Shown: positions 36,952 through 45,300 of the stretch, piece after piece | How the letters are laid out: each line of letters starts with the position of its first letter | Position numbering within the stretch: position 1 is the first letter of the stretch | Origin: Nocardia cyriacigeorgica GUH-2 | GTDB lineage: Bacteria > Actinomycetota > Actinomycetes > Mycobacteriales > Mycobacteriaceae | DNA: 64,000 nt | Direction of reading: 5' to 3' | Assembly (NCBI RefSeq): GCF_000284035.1 | Contig: NC_016887.1 | Location: 3,968,001 to 4,032,000, forward strand | Position numbers and translations under genes: made by a program | Notes under the pieces: generated by a model | Told to the model about the DNA's origin: nothing | The model's database searches: none | Seen by the model: the letters and a program-made list of their open reading frames with translations, nothing else

Positions 36952-37775
36952 GCCAGCATGCGCGCCTTCAGAGTGGTGATCTCGGCGTCGGTCAGACCGA
37001 GGCCGGTGCGCACATAGTTGTCGAAGCTGCCGTATTCGGCGATCGCCTGATCGAAGGCGGCATCGAGCCAGGAGGCTTCGACCCCGTTGAGCAGGTCTCC
37101 CGGCTCGGCGCCGCGGTAGTGGTTCGACAGCAGGTAGTCCTCGGTGACGGTGGCGCGGTCGACGCCGAGGATGCTCAGCAGCACCGCGGCCGTCCAGCCG
37201 GTGCGGTCCTTGCCGGCCGTGCAATGGAACAGCACGGCGCCACCGTCGGCGGCCTGCGCGTTCTCGACGACGTCACGCACGACCGACGCGATGGCCGCGT
37301 TGGCGCCCGGTGCGGTGATGAAGGCGCGATACATCTCGGCACCGCCCGCCAGGCTGGACACCAGCTGCGGCAGTGGCGCACCGCCGATCACGTCGTACCA
37401 GTTCGCGCGCGCACCGGCGGGCACCCGGTCGGGCGCGAGCGCGCGTTCGTAGACGGTGCGTAGATCGTCGACGTCGCGTACTCGGCGTTTGCTCAGTTCG
37501 GCCAGGTCGGCAGGGGTGAGGTGATCGAGCTGATCGGTGCGGAACACCAGCCCGGTGCGCACGGTGCGGCCGTCGGCGGTGCGGTAGCCGCCGAGGTCGC
37601 GCGCATTGCGGGCGCCCTCCAGGTGCAGCGACCGGTCGACGGCGAGCGTGCTCGATACCGACGGTGGCTCCGCCGGCGCGATGGCCGCGGCAGGCCCGAA
37701 GGCGATGGCCGCCCCCGCGACCAATGCGACCGGCACCCGCAGGCCGTAACCGGCCATGGTGGAACGGTGAACCAT
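36948..37775 (-). CDS. Secreted protein tyrosine / lipid phosphatase (MptpB-like)
   Basis: The 275-residue product has a signal peptide (GLRVPVALVAGAAIAFGPA). A phosphatase domain follows, with ARNARDLGGYRTADGR and the P-loop FHCTAGKDRTGW. HCxAGKDRT, with a Lys and Asp in the loop, is the signature of MptpB-type phosphatases, which act on phosphotyrosine and phosphoinositides. In M. tuberculosis MptpB acts in the host cell; here this is only an analogy. The ATG at 37775 has GGAG upstream. It converges on the GNAT gene with stops 8 bases apart. Confidence 0.88.
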   Translation of the reverse strand: MVHRSTMAGYGLRVPVALVAGAAIAFGPAAAIAPAEPPSVSSTLAVDRSLHLEGARNARDLGGYRTADGRTVRTGLVFRTDQLDHLTPADLAELSKRRVRDVDDLRTVYERALAPDRVPAGARANWYDVIGGAPLPQLVSSLAGGAEMYRAFITAPGANAAIASVVRDVVENAQAADGGAVLFHCTAGKDRTGWTAAVLLSILGVDRATVTEDYLLSNHYRGAEPGDLLNGVEASWLDAAFDQAIAEYGSFDNYVRTGLGLTDAEITTLKARMLA

Positions 37776-37899
37776 GGCGAAGCTCCCCTCATCGGCGCGC
37801 GACGCCCGGCCTTGCTGCCTACGGCGCCACGGCAATTCCCGCCCAGCAAACCAAGCCGGATACCGTGCGGTCAACCCCGTTTCGGCGAGTCGCCGCCGA

Positions 37900-38916
37900 T
37901 CAGGCCGTGACTTCGAACCGCGACAGGGCCAGCAGGCGCGAGATCGCGCGCAGGTACTTCTTGCGGTAGCCACCATCGAGCATCTCCTGGGAGAAGATCT
38001 CGTCGAGCTTGGCGCCGGACACGGTGACGGGCACGCTGGCGTCGTAGAGCCGGTCGGCCAGCACCACGATCCGCAGTGCGACCGCCTGATCGGTGACCGG
38101 GTGCACGTTGTCGATGTAGACCGCGCTCACGCCGGAGATCAGCGCGCCGTACTTCGACGGATGCAGGGTGCTCAGATGCTTCAGCAGCTGGTCGTAGTCG
38201 TCCAGGGTGGAGCCGGGGGTGGCGGCGGCGCGTTCGGCGAGCTCGTCCGGCGAGGTGGGTTCGGGGGCGGGCGGCAGGTCACGGTGGCGGTAGTCGGGGC
38301 CGTCGACGCGCACGGCCTCGAAGATCGCGCCCAGCTTCTTGATCTCGCGCATGAAGTCCTGCGCGGCGAAGCGGCCCTCGCCGAGCTGGCCGGGCAGGGT
38401 ATTGGAGGTCGCCGCGATCGACACGCCACTGGCCGACAGCTCGGTCAGCAGCCGCGAGACCAGCATGGTGTCGCCCGGATCGTCGAGCTCGAATTCGTCG
38501 ATGCACAGCACGCTGTTGGCGCTGAGCCGCTCGACCGCGTTGGTGAACCCGAGCGCACCGACCAGATTCGTGAGCTCACCGAAGGTGCCGAACGATTTGG
38601 GCGCGGGCGCGCTGTGGAAGATCGAGGCGAGCAGGTGGGTCTTGCCGACGCCGAAGCCGCCGTCGAGGTAGAGGCCGGCGCCGTCGACCTGCTTTTTCTT
38701 ACCGAACAGGCTCTTCTTCGAGGCGGCCTTGTGAATCTTGGCGACCTGTCCGGCGAACTCCTCGGCCTTGCGCACCGCGGCGGCCTGGCTGGGTTCGTTC
38801 GGGTCGGGGATGTAGGAGGCGAAGCTGACCTCGTCGAACATGGGTGGCGGCACCATCTGGGCGACGAGTTGATCCGCCGGAACCTCCGGATGGCGATCGA
38901 CGAGGCGTTCTTGCAT
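37900..38916 (-). CDS. zapE: ZapE / AFG1-like ATPase
   Basis: The 338-residue P-loop ATPase has GLYLDGGFGVGKTHLLAS (Walker A), VLCIDEFELDDPGDTML (Walker B) and AATSNTLP (sensor). This matches the ZapE/AFG1 family linked to cell division in E. coli and to protein quality control in mitochondria. It is equivalent to Rv2670c at the same place. It is divergent from the RibD-like gene with only 35 bases between the starts. Confidence 0.93.
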   Translation of the reverse strand: MQERLVDRHPEVPADQLVAQMVPPPMFDEVSFASYIPDPNEPSQAAAVRKAEEFAGQVAKIHKAASKKSLFGKKKQVDGAGLYLDGGFGVGKTHLLASIFHSAPAPKSFGTFGELTNLVGALGFTNAVERLSANSVLCIDEFELDDPGDTMLVSRLLTELSASGVSIAATSNTLPGQLGEGRFAAQDFMREIKKLGAIFEAVRVDGPDYRHRDLPPAPEPTSPDELAERAAATPGSTLDDYDQLLKHLSTLHPSKYGALISGVSAVYIDNVHPVTDQAVALRIVVLADRLYDASVPVTVSGAKLDEIFSQEMLDGGYRKKYLRAISRLLALSRFEVTA

Positions 38917-38951
38917 GGGCGAAGCCTAATGACGTGGTGTGATCTGTCTTC

Positions 38952-39716
38952 ATGCAGCGTATCCACAATGCGATCCAGCTCACAGGACTGACCGACGAGG
39001 AACTGTTCCAGCTCTACGGCTACCCCACCGGGCTCGATCGTCCGTGGGTGCGAGCCAATTTCGTGTCCAGCATCGACGGCGCGGTCAGCAGCGACGGCGT
39101 GTCGGGCGGGTTGGGCACCGACGCCGACGCGAAGGTCTTCCACGCGTTGCGCGAACTGGCCGACGTGGTGCTGGTCGGCGCCGGTACCGTGCGCACGGAG
39201 AACTACGGTCCCGCCAAGACCGATCCGGCCCTGCGGCGGCGGCTGCACGAGCTCGGGCTCGGCGGCCATCCCGACGGCACTGCCCCGCCGATCGCGGTCG
39301 TCACCGCGGGCGCCGCCTTGGACCCGGCCGGGCGCCTGTTTCCCGAATCGCTCGCCGTCGCCCCGCTGATCATCACCACCGCCGCGGCACCGGCCATCCG
39401 CAAGCAGCAGCTCGCCGACGCCGGGGCGGAGGTGATCGAGGCCGGTGACGTGGCGGTATCGCCGCAGGCCATGCTCGCCGCATTGGCCGAGCGTGGGCTG
39501 CTGCGGGTGCTGTGCGAGGGCGGGCCGCGACTGTTCGGCGATCTGCTGGGCGCCGACCGCGTCGATGAGCTGTGCTTGACCACCGCACCGGTGCTGATCG
39601 GCGGTACCGCACCGCGAATCTCGCTGTCGCGCGAGGAGTTCCGGGTGGCGATGCGCCCGGCCCATATTCTGCTGGACGAGGACGCGACGATGCTCATCCG
39701 GTGGGTGCGCACCTGA
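38952..39716 (+). CDS. RibD-like pyrimidine reductase family protein
   Basis: The 254-residue protein has the dihydrofolate-reductase-like fold of the RibD C-terminal domain: PWVRANFVSSIDGAVS, VVLVGAGTVRTENYGP, and LRVLCEGGPRLFGDLLGADRVDEL. The deaminase half is missing. The M. tuberculosis counterpart (Rv2671) can act as a dihydrofolate reductase analogue, so a role in folate or riboflavin metabolism is likely but not certain. Confidence 0.88.
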   Translation: MQRIHNAIQLTGLTDEELFQLYGYPTGLDRPWVRANFVSSIDGAVSSDGVSGGLGTDADAKVFHALRELADVVLVGAGTVRTENYGPAKTDPALRRRLHELGLGGHPDGTAPPIAVVTAGAALDPAGRLFPESLAVAPLIITTAAAPAIRKQQLADAGAEVIEAGDVAVSPQAMLAALAERGLLRVLCEGGPRLFGDLLGADRVDELCLTTAPVLIGGTAPRISLSREEFRVAMRPAHILLDEDATMLIRWVRT

Positions 39717-39761
39717 GGGCCTTGTGTGAAACACGGCACGAGACCTGGCAGGGTGTAACGC

Positions 39762-41312
39762 ATGCGCTGGACTCGGGCCGTGGTATCGGCCTCGATACTT
39801 TCGATCATGATCGCCGGATGCGGGGCCGGACCCTCGGATCGCCCCGGCGTGGCCATCGAACGTCCGCCGGTCGCGGGCGAGGCCACCACCTCGGCCGCTG
39901 CCGCGCCGCCGCCGCAGGCCGAGGTGCCGAAGACGGATCTGAACTGGCGTGAATGCACCACGCCGACGCTCGATCTGCTCGGTCTCGGCCCCGCGCCCGA
40001 GGGCCTGGTGCTCGAATGCGCCGAGTACTCCACACCCATCGACGCCTCCGGCGCGATCCTCGGCTCCTTCCGCAACGGCGCCATCCGCGCCCGGCTACCG
40101 CAGACCCCGGCCGACGCGGCGCCGGTGGTGCTCACCTCCGGCGCCGACCGGTCCTCGACCGCGACGCTGGCCGGGCTGGCGGTCGGACCGGCCAACGCGA
40201 TCCTGGCCCAGCACCCGATCGTCGCGGTCGACCGGCGCGGTATCGGCAGCTCGCAGCCGATCGACTGCCTGCCGCCGGAAATCCGCACCGCCATGCACGA
40301 CAACGCCCAGTTCGCCCCCGGCGAGGACCAGATCGCCACCATGGCCGAGCTGAGCCAGGACGCCACCATCGCCTGCCGCGACTTCCTCCAGCCCTACGAC
40401 GGCACTTTCGACGCCGCGCACGCCGCCGACGACATCGAGCAGCTGCGCAAGCAGTGGCAGGTCGAGCACATCGCGCTGCTCGGCACCGGCAACGGGGCCC
40501 TGGTCGCGATGGCCTACGCGCGCAAGTTCGGCGACCATCTGGCCCGGCTGGTGCTGGATTCGCCGCATCCGGTCGGCGTCGATGCGGTGACCAGGGGCGA
40601 ACAGCAGGTGCAGGGGGCTGAGGCGGCACTGACGGCGTTCGCGCAGCGCTGCGTCGGCCTGAAGTGCTCGCTGGGGCCCGATCCGCGCGGCGCGGTCACC
40701 GCACTGCTCGGCAAGGCCTCCGCCGGGCAGCTCGGCGACATCTCGGCAAACGGCTTGCTCACCGCGATCACCGGTTTCCTCGGCAGCCCGCGCGCCGACC
40801 AGAACAACCGGGTGACCGAACTCGCCGACGCGCTCTCGGCCGCCGACCGCGGCGACCTCGCCGCGCTGGAGAATCAGGTCCAGCGCGCCACCTCCGCCAC
40901 CGCCGACGACGGCCAGTTCGTCAACGGCTGCACCGACACCCAGCAGCCACCCACCGCGGGCCAGGCCGCCGGGCTGGCCGACGACTGGGGCGTCAAGTAC
41001 CCGGTGTTCGGCCGCGCCGCGGCGATCTCCCTGCTGACCTGCTCGGCATGGCCGGTACTGACCCCGCCGGCGGGCCCGGAGAAGCTCGCGCTTCCGGTGC
41101 TGGTACTGGCCGGGGTGGCCGATCCGGTCAGCGGCGCCGGCCAGGCCTCGGTCACCGGTGCGCTCGGGCGCGCGGGCGCCCGCAACGCCACCCTCACCTG
41201 GCAGGGCTACGGCCATCCGGTGTCCAACCACTCCGGCTGCGCGCAGCGAGCCGTGGTGGAGTACCTGAAGGACGCGAAGCTGCCCGCCGACGGCACCGCC
41301 TGCCCGGCCTGA
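39762..41312 (+). CDS. Secreted lipoprotein alpha/beta hydrolase (Rv2672-like) with altered nucleophile
   Basis: The 516-residue product has a lipoprotein signal (SILSIMIAGCGAG, lipobox IAGC). The tripeptidyl-peptidase-like alpha/beta hydrolase fold follows: VAVDRRGIGSSQPIDC, LARLVLDSPHP, ADPVSGAGQ and GYGHPVSNHSGC. The elbow that normally reads GxSxG reads GTGNG, with Asn244 at the nucleophile position, while Asp and His candidates remain. It may be catalytically inert or work differently. It corresponds to the gene between ribD-like and aftC in M. tuberculosis. Confidence 0.85.
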   Translation: MRWTRAVVSASILSIMIAGCGAGPSDRPGVAIERPPVAGEATTSAAAAPPPQAEVPKTDLNWRECTTPTLDLLGLGPAPEGLVLECAEYSTPIDASGAILGSFRNGAIRARLPQTPADAAPVVLTSGADRSSTATLAGLAVGPANAILAQHPIVAVDRRGIGSSQPIDCLPPEIRTAMHDNAQFAPGEDQIATMAELSQDATIACRDFLQPYDGTFDAAHAADDIEQLRKQWQVEHIALLGTGNGALVAMAYARKFGDHLARLVLDSPHPVGVDAVTRGEQQVQGAEAALTAFAQRCVGLKCSLGPDPRGAVTALLGKASAGQLGDISANGLLTAITGFLGSPRADQNNRVTELADALSAADRGDLAALENQVQRATSATADDGQFVNGCTDTQQPPTAGQAAGLADDWGVKYPVFGRAAAISLLTCSAWPVLTPPAGPEKLALPVLVLAGVADPVSGAGQASVTGALGRAGARNATLTWQGYGHPVSNHSGCAQRAVVEYLKDAKLPADGTACPA

Positions 41313-41428
41313 GCGGCGCGGTGCGCACACCGTCGACCGCCGCCGCGGCGGACTCGTCGGGCCGGTCCCGGGCACGCCTGGGCGGGTCCGGGCAACCATC
41401 TGGGCACGATCCGGTGTACCGTGCCCCA

Positions 41429-42802
41429 GTGTTACTTCGACAGCTCGAGCCCCGGACAGCTCGCACCACCGCCGAGGTGATCAAGTTCGCACTGTGGCCG
41501 CTTGCGGTCATGACCGTGCTGAACAGGGTCCTCATCAAGGCTGTCAACGGTTTCGTCACAGACGATTACCGGCCCGTCTACCAGGCGTCGCTGGACTTCC
41601 TCAACGGGCGTGCGGTCTACACGGCCAATTTCGATTCGGTCGATCCGCACTACCTGTATCCGCCCAGTGGCACCCTGCTGATCGCGCCGATCGCGATCAT
41701 CGACTACGAGAAGTCGCGCTGGCTGTTCATCCTGCTGAACGCGGTCGCCATCCTGATCGCCTGGTACCTGCTGCTGCGGCTGTTCAAGTACACGCTGAAG
41801 TCGGTCGCCGCGCCCGCACTGCTGCTGGCGATGTTCATGTCCGAGACGGTGATCAACACGTTGGTCTTCACCAACGTCAATGGATGCCTGCTGCTGGCCG
41901 AGCTGCTGTTCATCATGCTGCTGTTGCAACGGAAGGATCTGTGGTCCGGGGCGATACTCGGCTTGACGATCGCGGTCAAACCCACGCTCGCGCCGCTGTT
42001 GCTGATCGCCGCCGCACGCGGGCAGTGGAAGGTGTTCATCACCGCGCTGGGCGTGCCGCTGGCGCTCAACGCGATCGCCTGGCCGCTGATGAAGGACGCC
42101 AGTGCCTTCCTGACCCGCACCGGCCCCTACATCCTGGAGACGCGCGACTACTTCAACAGCGCAATCTCCGGTAACGCCGAGTACTTCGGGCTGCCACCGT
42201 GGCTGACCTGGACCATGCGGCTGGCCATGTGCGTCGTCGTGGCGCTGACGCTGTGGCTGCTGTACCGGTACTACCGCGAAGACGAGCTGTTCTTCGTGTG
42301 CACGTCCTCGGGTGTGCTGCTGATCGCCTCGTGGCTGCTGTCGTCGCTGGGCCAGATGTACTACTCCATGCTGGTGTTCCCGTTCCTGATGACGGTGGTG
42401 CTGCGCAATTCGGTGCTGCGCAACTGGCCGGCCTGGCTCGCCATCTTCGGTTTCCTCAGCTACGACAAATGGCTGTCGGATCGCTGGCAGAGCCTCGGCC
42501 GAAATATCGAATACCTGCGCATCACCTTCGGCTGGGGTCTGCTGCTCATCGTGGTGTTCTGCGTGCTGGGCGACCGGTACCTGGCCGCGCGCCGGGAAGG
42601 GCGATTGAAGTTCGGCATCGATCCGGCATGGATGGCGACTGCACCGGATCCCCGCGGCCCCGCCGCACCGGCTTCGGTCACCTCCGCTGATACCGAGCGG
42701 GCAGGCTCATCTGCCCCGCTCGTAGACCCGGCACGCGATCACTCGGCCACCTCGCACAACAACACAGCGACGGCAGAGGACAAGCGCATTACCGTGGAGT
42801 GA
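41429..42802 (+). CDS. aftC: AftC-like arabinofuranosyltransferase
   Basis: The roughly 457-residue protein has about ten membrane helices of the GT-C type and the early loop FVTDDYRPVYQASLDFLNGRA, which carries an Asp pair. AftC adds the alpha-1,3 branch to arabinan of arabinogalactan and LAM using decaprenyl-phosphoryl arabinose. Placement between the hydrolase and msrB matches Rv2672-aftC-msrB. No Shine-Dalgarno is seen; a GTG at 41414 is also possible. Confidence 0.9.
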   Translation: MLLRQLEPRTARTTAEVIKFALWPLAVMTVLNRVLIKAVNGFVTDDYRPVYQASLDFLNGRAVYTANFDSVDPHYLYPPSGTLLIAPIAIIDYEKSRWLFILLNAVAILIAWYLLLRLFKYTLKSVAAPALLLAMFMSETVINTLVFTNVNGCLLLAELLFIMLLLQRKDLWSGAILGLTIAVKPTLAPLLLIAAARGQWKVFITALGVPLALNAIAWPLMKDASAFLTRTGPYILETRDYFNSAISGNAEYFGLPPWLTWTMRLAMCVVVALTLWLLYRYYREDELFFVCTSSGVLLIASWLLSSLGQMYYSMLVFPFLMTVVLRNSVLRNWPAWLAIFGFLSYDKWLSDRWQSLGRNIEYLRITFGWGLLLIVVFCVLGDRYLAARREGRLKFGIDPAWMATAPDPRGPAAPASVTSADTERAGSSAPLVDPARDHSATSHNNTATAEDKRITVE

Positions 42803-43248
42803 TGAGCTCCGAATCGGATACCTCCCTGCCCGCCCCGCGGATCCAGCTGACGCCGCAGGAGTGGAAGGCCAAGCTGAGTCCCGAAGAGTTCGCGGTGCTG
42901 CGCGAGGCGGGCACCGAGCGGCCCTTCGTGGGCGAATACACCGACACCAAGACCGAGGGTGTCTACACCTGCCGGGCCTGCGGTGCCGAACTGTTCCGCA
43001 GTACGGAAAAGTTCGAATCGCACTGCGGCTGGCCGTCGTTCTTCGATCCGGCCGACTCCGACGCGGTGATCCTGCGAGCGGACAATTCGCTCGGCATGCG
43101 CCGGGTCGAGGTGCTGTGCGCGAACTGCCACAGCCATCTCGGGCACGTCTTCGAGGGCGAGGGCTATCAGACGCCCACCGACAAGCGTTACTGCATCAAT
43201 TCCATCGCGTTGCGACTGCACCCCTCGGACACCGCAACCCGCCAGTAA
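42802..43248 (+). CDS. msrB: MsrB, methionine-R-sulfoxide reductase
   Basis: MsrB repairs methionine-R-sulfoxide in proteins. The 148-residue product has two zinc-binding CxxC pairs (CRACGAELF and CANCHSHLGHVF), substrate residues in HCGWPSFFDP, and the catalytic Cys in RYCINSIALRL. The ATG shares one base with the aftC stop (TGATG), so the two are co-transcribed. A GTG one codon earlier is possible. Confidence 0.95.
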   Translation: MSSESDTSLPAPRIQLTPQEWKAKLSPEEFAVLREAGTERPFVGEYTDTKTEGVYTCRACGAELFRSTEKFESHCGWPSFFDPADSDAVILRADNSLGMRRVEVLCANCHSHLGHVFEGEGYQTPTDKRYCINSIALRLHPSDTATRQ

Positions 43249-43290
43249 CCCGACGTGCCGTGCGCAAACGGTACGCAACCAGGCAGCAGC

Positions 43291-43320
43291 CCGCATGCCC
43301 CGAAAATTCGGGGCATGCGG
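43291..43320. terminator. Bidirectional hairpin terminator
   Basis: CCGCATGCCCCGAA (43291-43304) pairs perfectly with TTCGGGGCATGCGG (43307-43320), 14 base pairs across AA. It separates the convergent msrB and hemQ genes. Confidence 0.88.
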
Positions 43321-43330
43321 ACGGCCTCAC

Positions 43331-44026
43331 TCAGGGCAGCGCGGTGATCAGCTGCTCGACGTCGACGCGCGGGCCGGTGAAGAACGGCACTTCCTCGCGC
43401 ACGTGCAGGCGGGCCTCGGTGGCGCGCAGGTCACGCATCAGATCGACGATGCGGTGCAGCTCCGGGGCCTCGAAGGCCAGGATCCACTCGTAGTCGCCGA
43501 GGGCGAACGAACTGACGGTGTTGGCGCGCACATCCGGGTAGGTGCGGGCGGCCTTGCCGTGGTCGGCGAGCATCTTGCGGCGCTCGTCGTCGGGCAGCAG
43601 GTACCACTCGTAGGAGCGCACGAACGGGTAGACGCAGATGTAGGCGCCCGGGTCCTCCCCGGCCAGGAACGCCGGGATGTGACTCTTGTTGAATTCGGCG
43701 GGCCGGTGGATGGCCACATTGCTCCACACCGGGGCGCTGGCCTTGCCGAGCGTGGTGGTGCGGCGGAAGTCGGCGTAGACCGCTTGCAGGTCCTCGACGC
43801 GTTCGGCGTGGGTCCACAGCATGAAATCGGCGTCGGCGCGCAGGCCCGCGACGTCGTAGATGCCGCGCAGCACCACGCCGCGATCTTCCAGACCATCGAA
43901 GTAGGCGCGGGCCTCCTTGATCGCCGCTTCCCGGTCCTCGCCCAGCGCACCGGGTTGCACCTGGAACACCGAGAACATCAGGTACCGGATGGTCGAATTG
44001 AGAGCCTGGTAATCGAGTCGCGCCAT
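43331..44026 (-). CDS. hemQ: HemQ, coproheme decarboxylase
   Basis: HemQ converts coproheme III to heme b in the coproporphyrin-dependent pathway. The 231-residue chlorite-dismutase-like protein has [17 protein letters not shown], holding the catalytic Tyr and substrate Lys/Arg region, and [17 protein letters not shown] with the proximal His. Presence with hemY and hemE shows that this organism uses the actinobacterial heme route. In M. tuberculosis hemY follows directly; here a metal-resistance pair lies between. Confidence 0.95.
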   Translation of the reverse strand: MARLDYQALNSTIRYLMFSVFQVQPGALGEDREAAIKEARAYFDGLEDRGVVLRGIYDVAGLRADADFMLWTHAERVEDLQAVYADFRRTTTLGKASAPVWSNVAIHRPAEFNKSHIPAFLAGEDPGAYICVYPFVRSYEWYLLPDDERRKMLADHGKAARTYPDVRANTVSSFALGDYEWILAFEAPELHRIVDLMRDLRATEARLHVREEVPFFTGPRVDVEQLITALP

Positions 44027-44120
44027 ACCCCCATCGTGCCACTCGGGCCTTTCCCCGCCGCCGTCATCCCCACCACACCCGGGCGCAAGTCGGGTGTGCG
44101 GAAGTCTCGGGGCGAGAATG

Positions 44121-44157
44121 ATTCATCATTTTCTGAATACATTTTCCGATGTACTAT
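44121..44157 (+). promoter_or_regulatory. Operator and leaderless promoter of cmtR-CDF pair
   Basis: ATTCA-N8-TGAAT (44121-44138) is an inverted repeat in an AT-rich patch. TACTAT (44152-44157) is a good -10 hexamer ending 6 bases before the GTG of the regulator, so translation probably starts at the first base of the mRNA. Repressor binding at the repeat would block the -35 region. Confidence 0.6.
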
Positions 44158-44163
44158 CGGCTC

Positions 44164-44493
44164 GTGGAGACTTCGCTGCATCACGACGCGCTGGCCCGCT
44201 TCGGTCATGCGCTCTCCGATCCGACCCGCACCCGGATCCTGTTGAGCTTGCGCGAGGCCCCCGGCTATCCCTCGGACCTGGCCGAGCAGATCGGGGTGAG
44301 CAGGCAGATCCTGTCGAACCACCTCGCTTGCCTGCGCGGATGCGGTTTGGTCGTCGCGGTTCCCGAGGGGCGGCGCAGCCGGTACGAACTGGCCGACGCC
44401 CGGATCGCGGCCGCGTTGACCGACCTGCTCGGCCTGGTGCTGGTGGTCGACCCCGCGTGCTGCCCGGCCGCGGACGCCGAGGAGTGCTGCTGA
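44164..44493 (+). CDS. cmtR: CmtR-like Cd/Pb-sensing ArsR-SmtB repressor
   Basis: The 109-residue regulator has the recognition region VSRQILSNHLACLRGCGLVV. The two cysteines in CLRGC match Cys57 and Cys61 of M. tuberculosis CmtR, and the tail DPACC can supply the third ligand (Cys102 there). CmtR releases DNA on Cd(II) or Pb(II). The GTG at 44164 lies 6 bases after TACTAT, implying a leaderless mRNA; an ATG at 44149 would lie within that -10. Its stop shares a base with the transporter ATG. Confidence 0.87.
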   Translation: METSLHHDALARFGHALSDPTRTRILLSLREAPGYPSDLAEQIGVSRQILSNHLACLRGCGLVVAVPEGRRSRYELADARIAAALTDLLGLVLVVDPACCPAADAEECC

Positions 44494-45194
44494 TGGCTTC
44501 GCTGGGCGTGCCCTCCGTCGCTGCCGGACCGAGCGCGGCACGGAAAGCGGTGCTGGCGCGGCGAATCCGCTGGTTCGTCGCCGCGACCATCTCCTACAAC
44601 GTGATCGAGGCGATCATCGCGCTCACCGAGGGCGCGCGCGTGTCGTCGACCGCGCTGATCGGGTTCGGACTGGATTCGGTGATCGAGGTGGCTTCGGCCG
44701 CGGCGGTGGCGTGGCAGTTCGCGGGGCGCGACCCCGAGAAACGCGAGCAGATCGCGCTGCGCGTCATCGCGCTGTCGTTCTTCGCCCTCGCCGCCTACGT
44801 CACGGTCGAATCGGTCCGGGGACTGCTCGGCATAGGCGAGGCCGAACACTCCCCCATCGGCCTCGCGCTCGCGGCGGTGAGCCTGGCGGTCATGCCGGTG
44901 CTGTCGTGGGCCCAGCGCCGGGCCGGCCGCGAACTCGGCTCTGCCTCCGCCGTCGCCGACTCCAAACAGACCCTGCTGTGCACTTACCTCTCGGCGGTGC
45001 TGCTGATCGGCCTGCTCCTCAACAGCGCGTTCGGCTGGTCGTGGGCCGACCCGATCGCCGCACTGGTCATCGCCGGTATTGCCGTGAAGGAAGGCCGCAA
45101 CGCCTGGAGGGGCGAGGCGTGCTGTGCCGTACCGGCGGGCGGCCTCGGCACGAGCGGGACCGCTCGGCACGACTGCGACTGCTGCGAGGACTGA
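44493..45194 (+). CDS. CDF-like cation efflux transporter with Cys-rich tail
   Basis: The 233-residue protein has six membrane helices. Instead of the HxxxD pairs of typical CDF exporters it has LDSVIEV in helix 2 and ADSKQTLLC in helix 5, the pattern of an uncharacterised actinobacterial CDF-like group. The C-terminus carries ACCAVP and HDCDCCED, likely soft-metal ligands. The ATG follows GGAG by 8 bases and shares one base with the cmtR stop. Export of Cd, Pb or Zn under CmtR control is inferred. Confidence 0.85.
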   Translation: MASLGVPSVAAGPSAARKAVLARRIRWFVAATISYNVIEAIIALTEGARVSSTALIGFGLDSVIEVASAAAVAWQFAGRDPEKREQIALRVIALSFFALAAYVTVESVRGLLGIGEAEHSPIGLALAAVSLAVMPVLSWAQRRAGRELGSASAVADSKQTLLCTYLSAVLLIGLLLNSAFGWSWADPIAALVIAGIAVKEGRNAWRGEACCAVPAGGLGTSGTARHDCDCCED

Positions 45195-45230
45195 ACTCTC
45201 AGCCACTCGACAAGGAAGGGCGCAGGTGGT

Positions 45231-45257
45231 GGCCGGCGCTCGGAGACCACGCCGGCC
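45231..45257. terminator. Possible weak terminator
   Basis: GGCCGGCG (45231-45238) pairs with CGCCGGCC (45250-45257), 8 base pairs with an 11-base loop, between the convergent CDF-like and hemY genes. Confidence 0.4.
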
Positions 45258-45300
45258 CGACCTCGGAGCCCCCTCGCCGCTTCGCCAGTGGCGTTATCGC

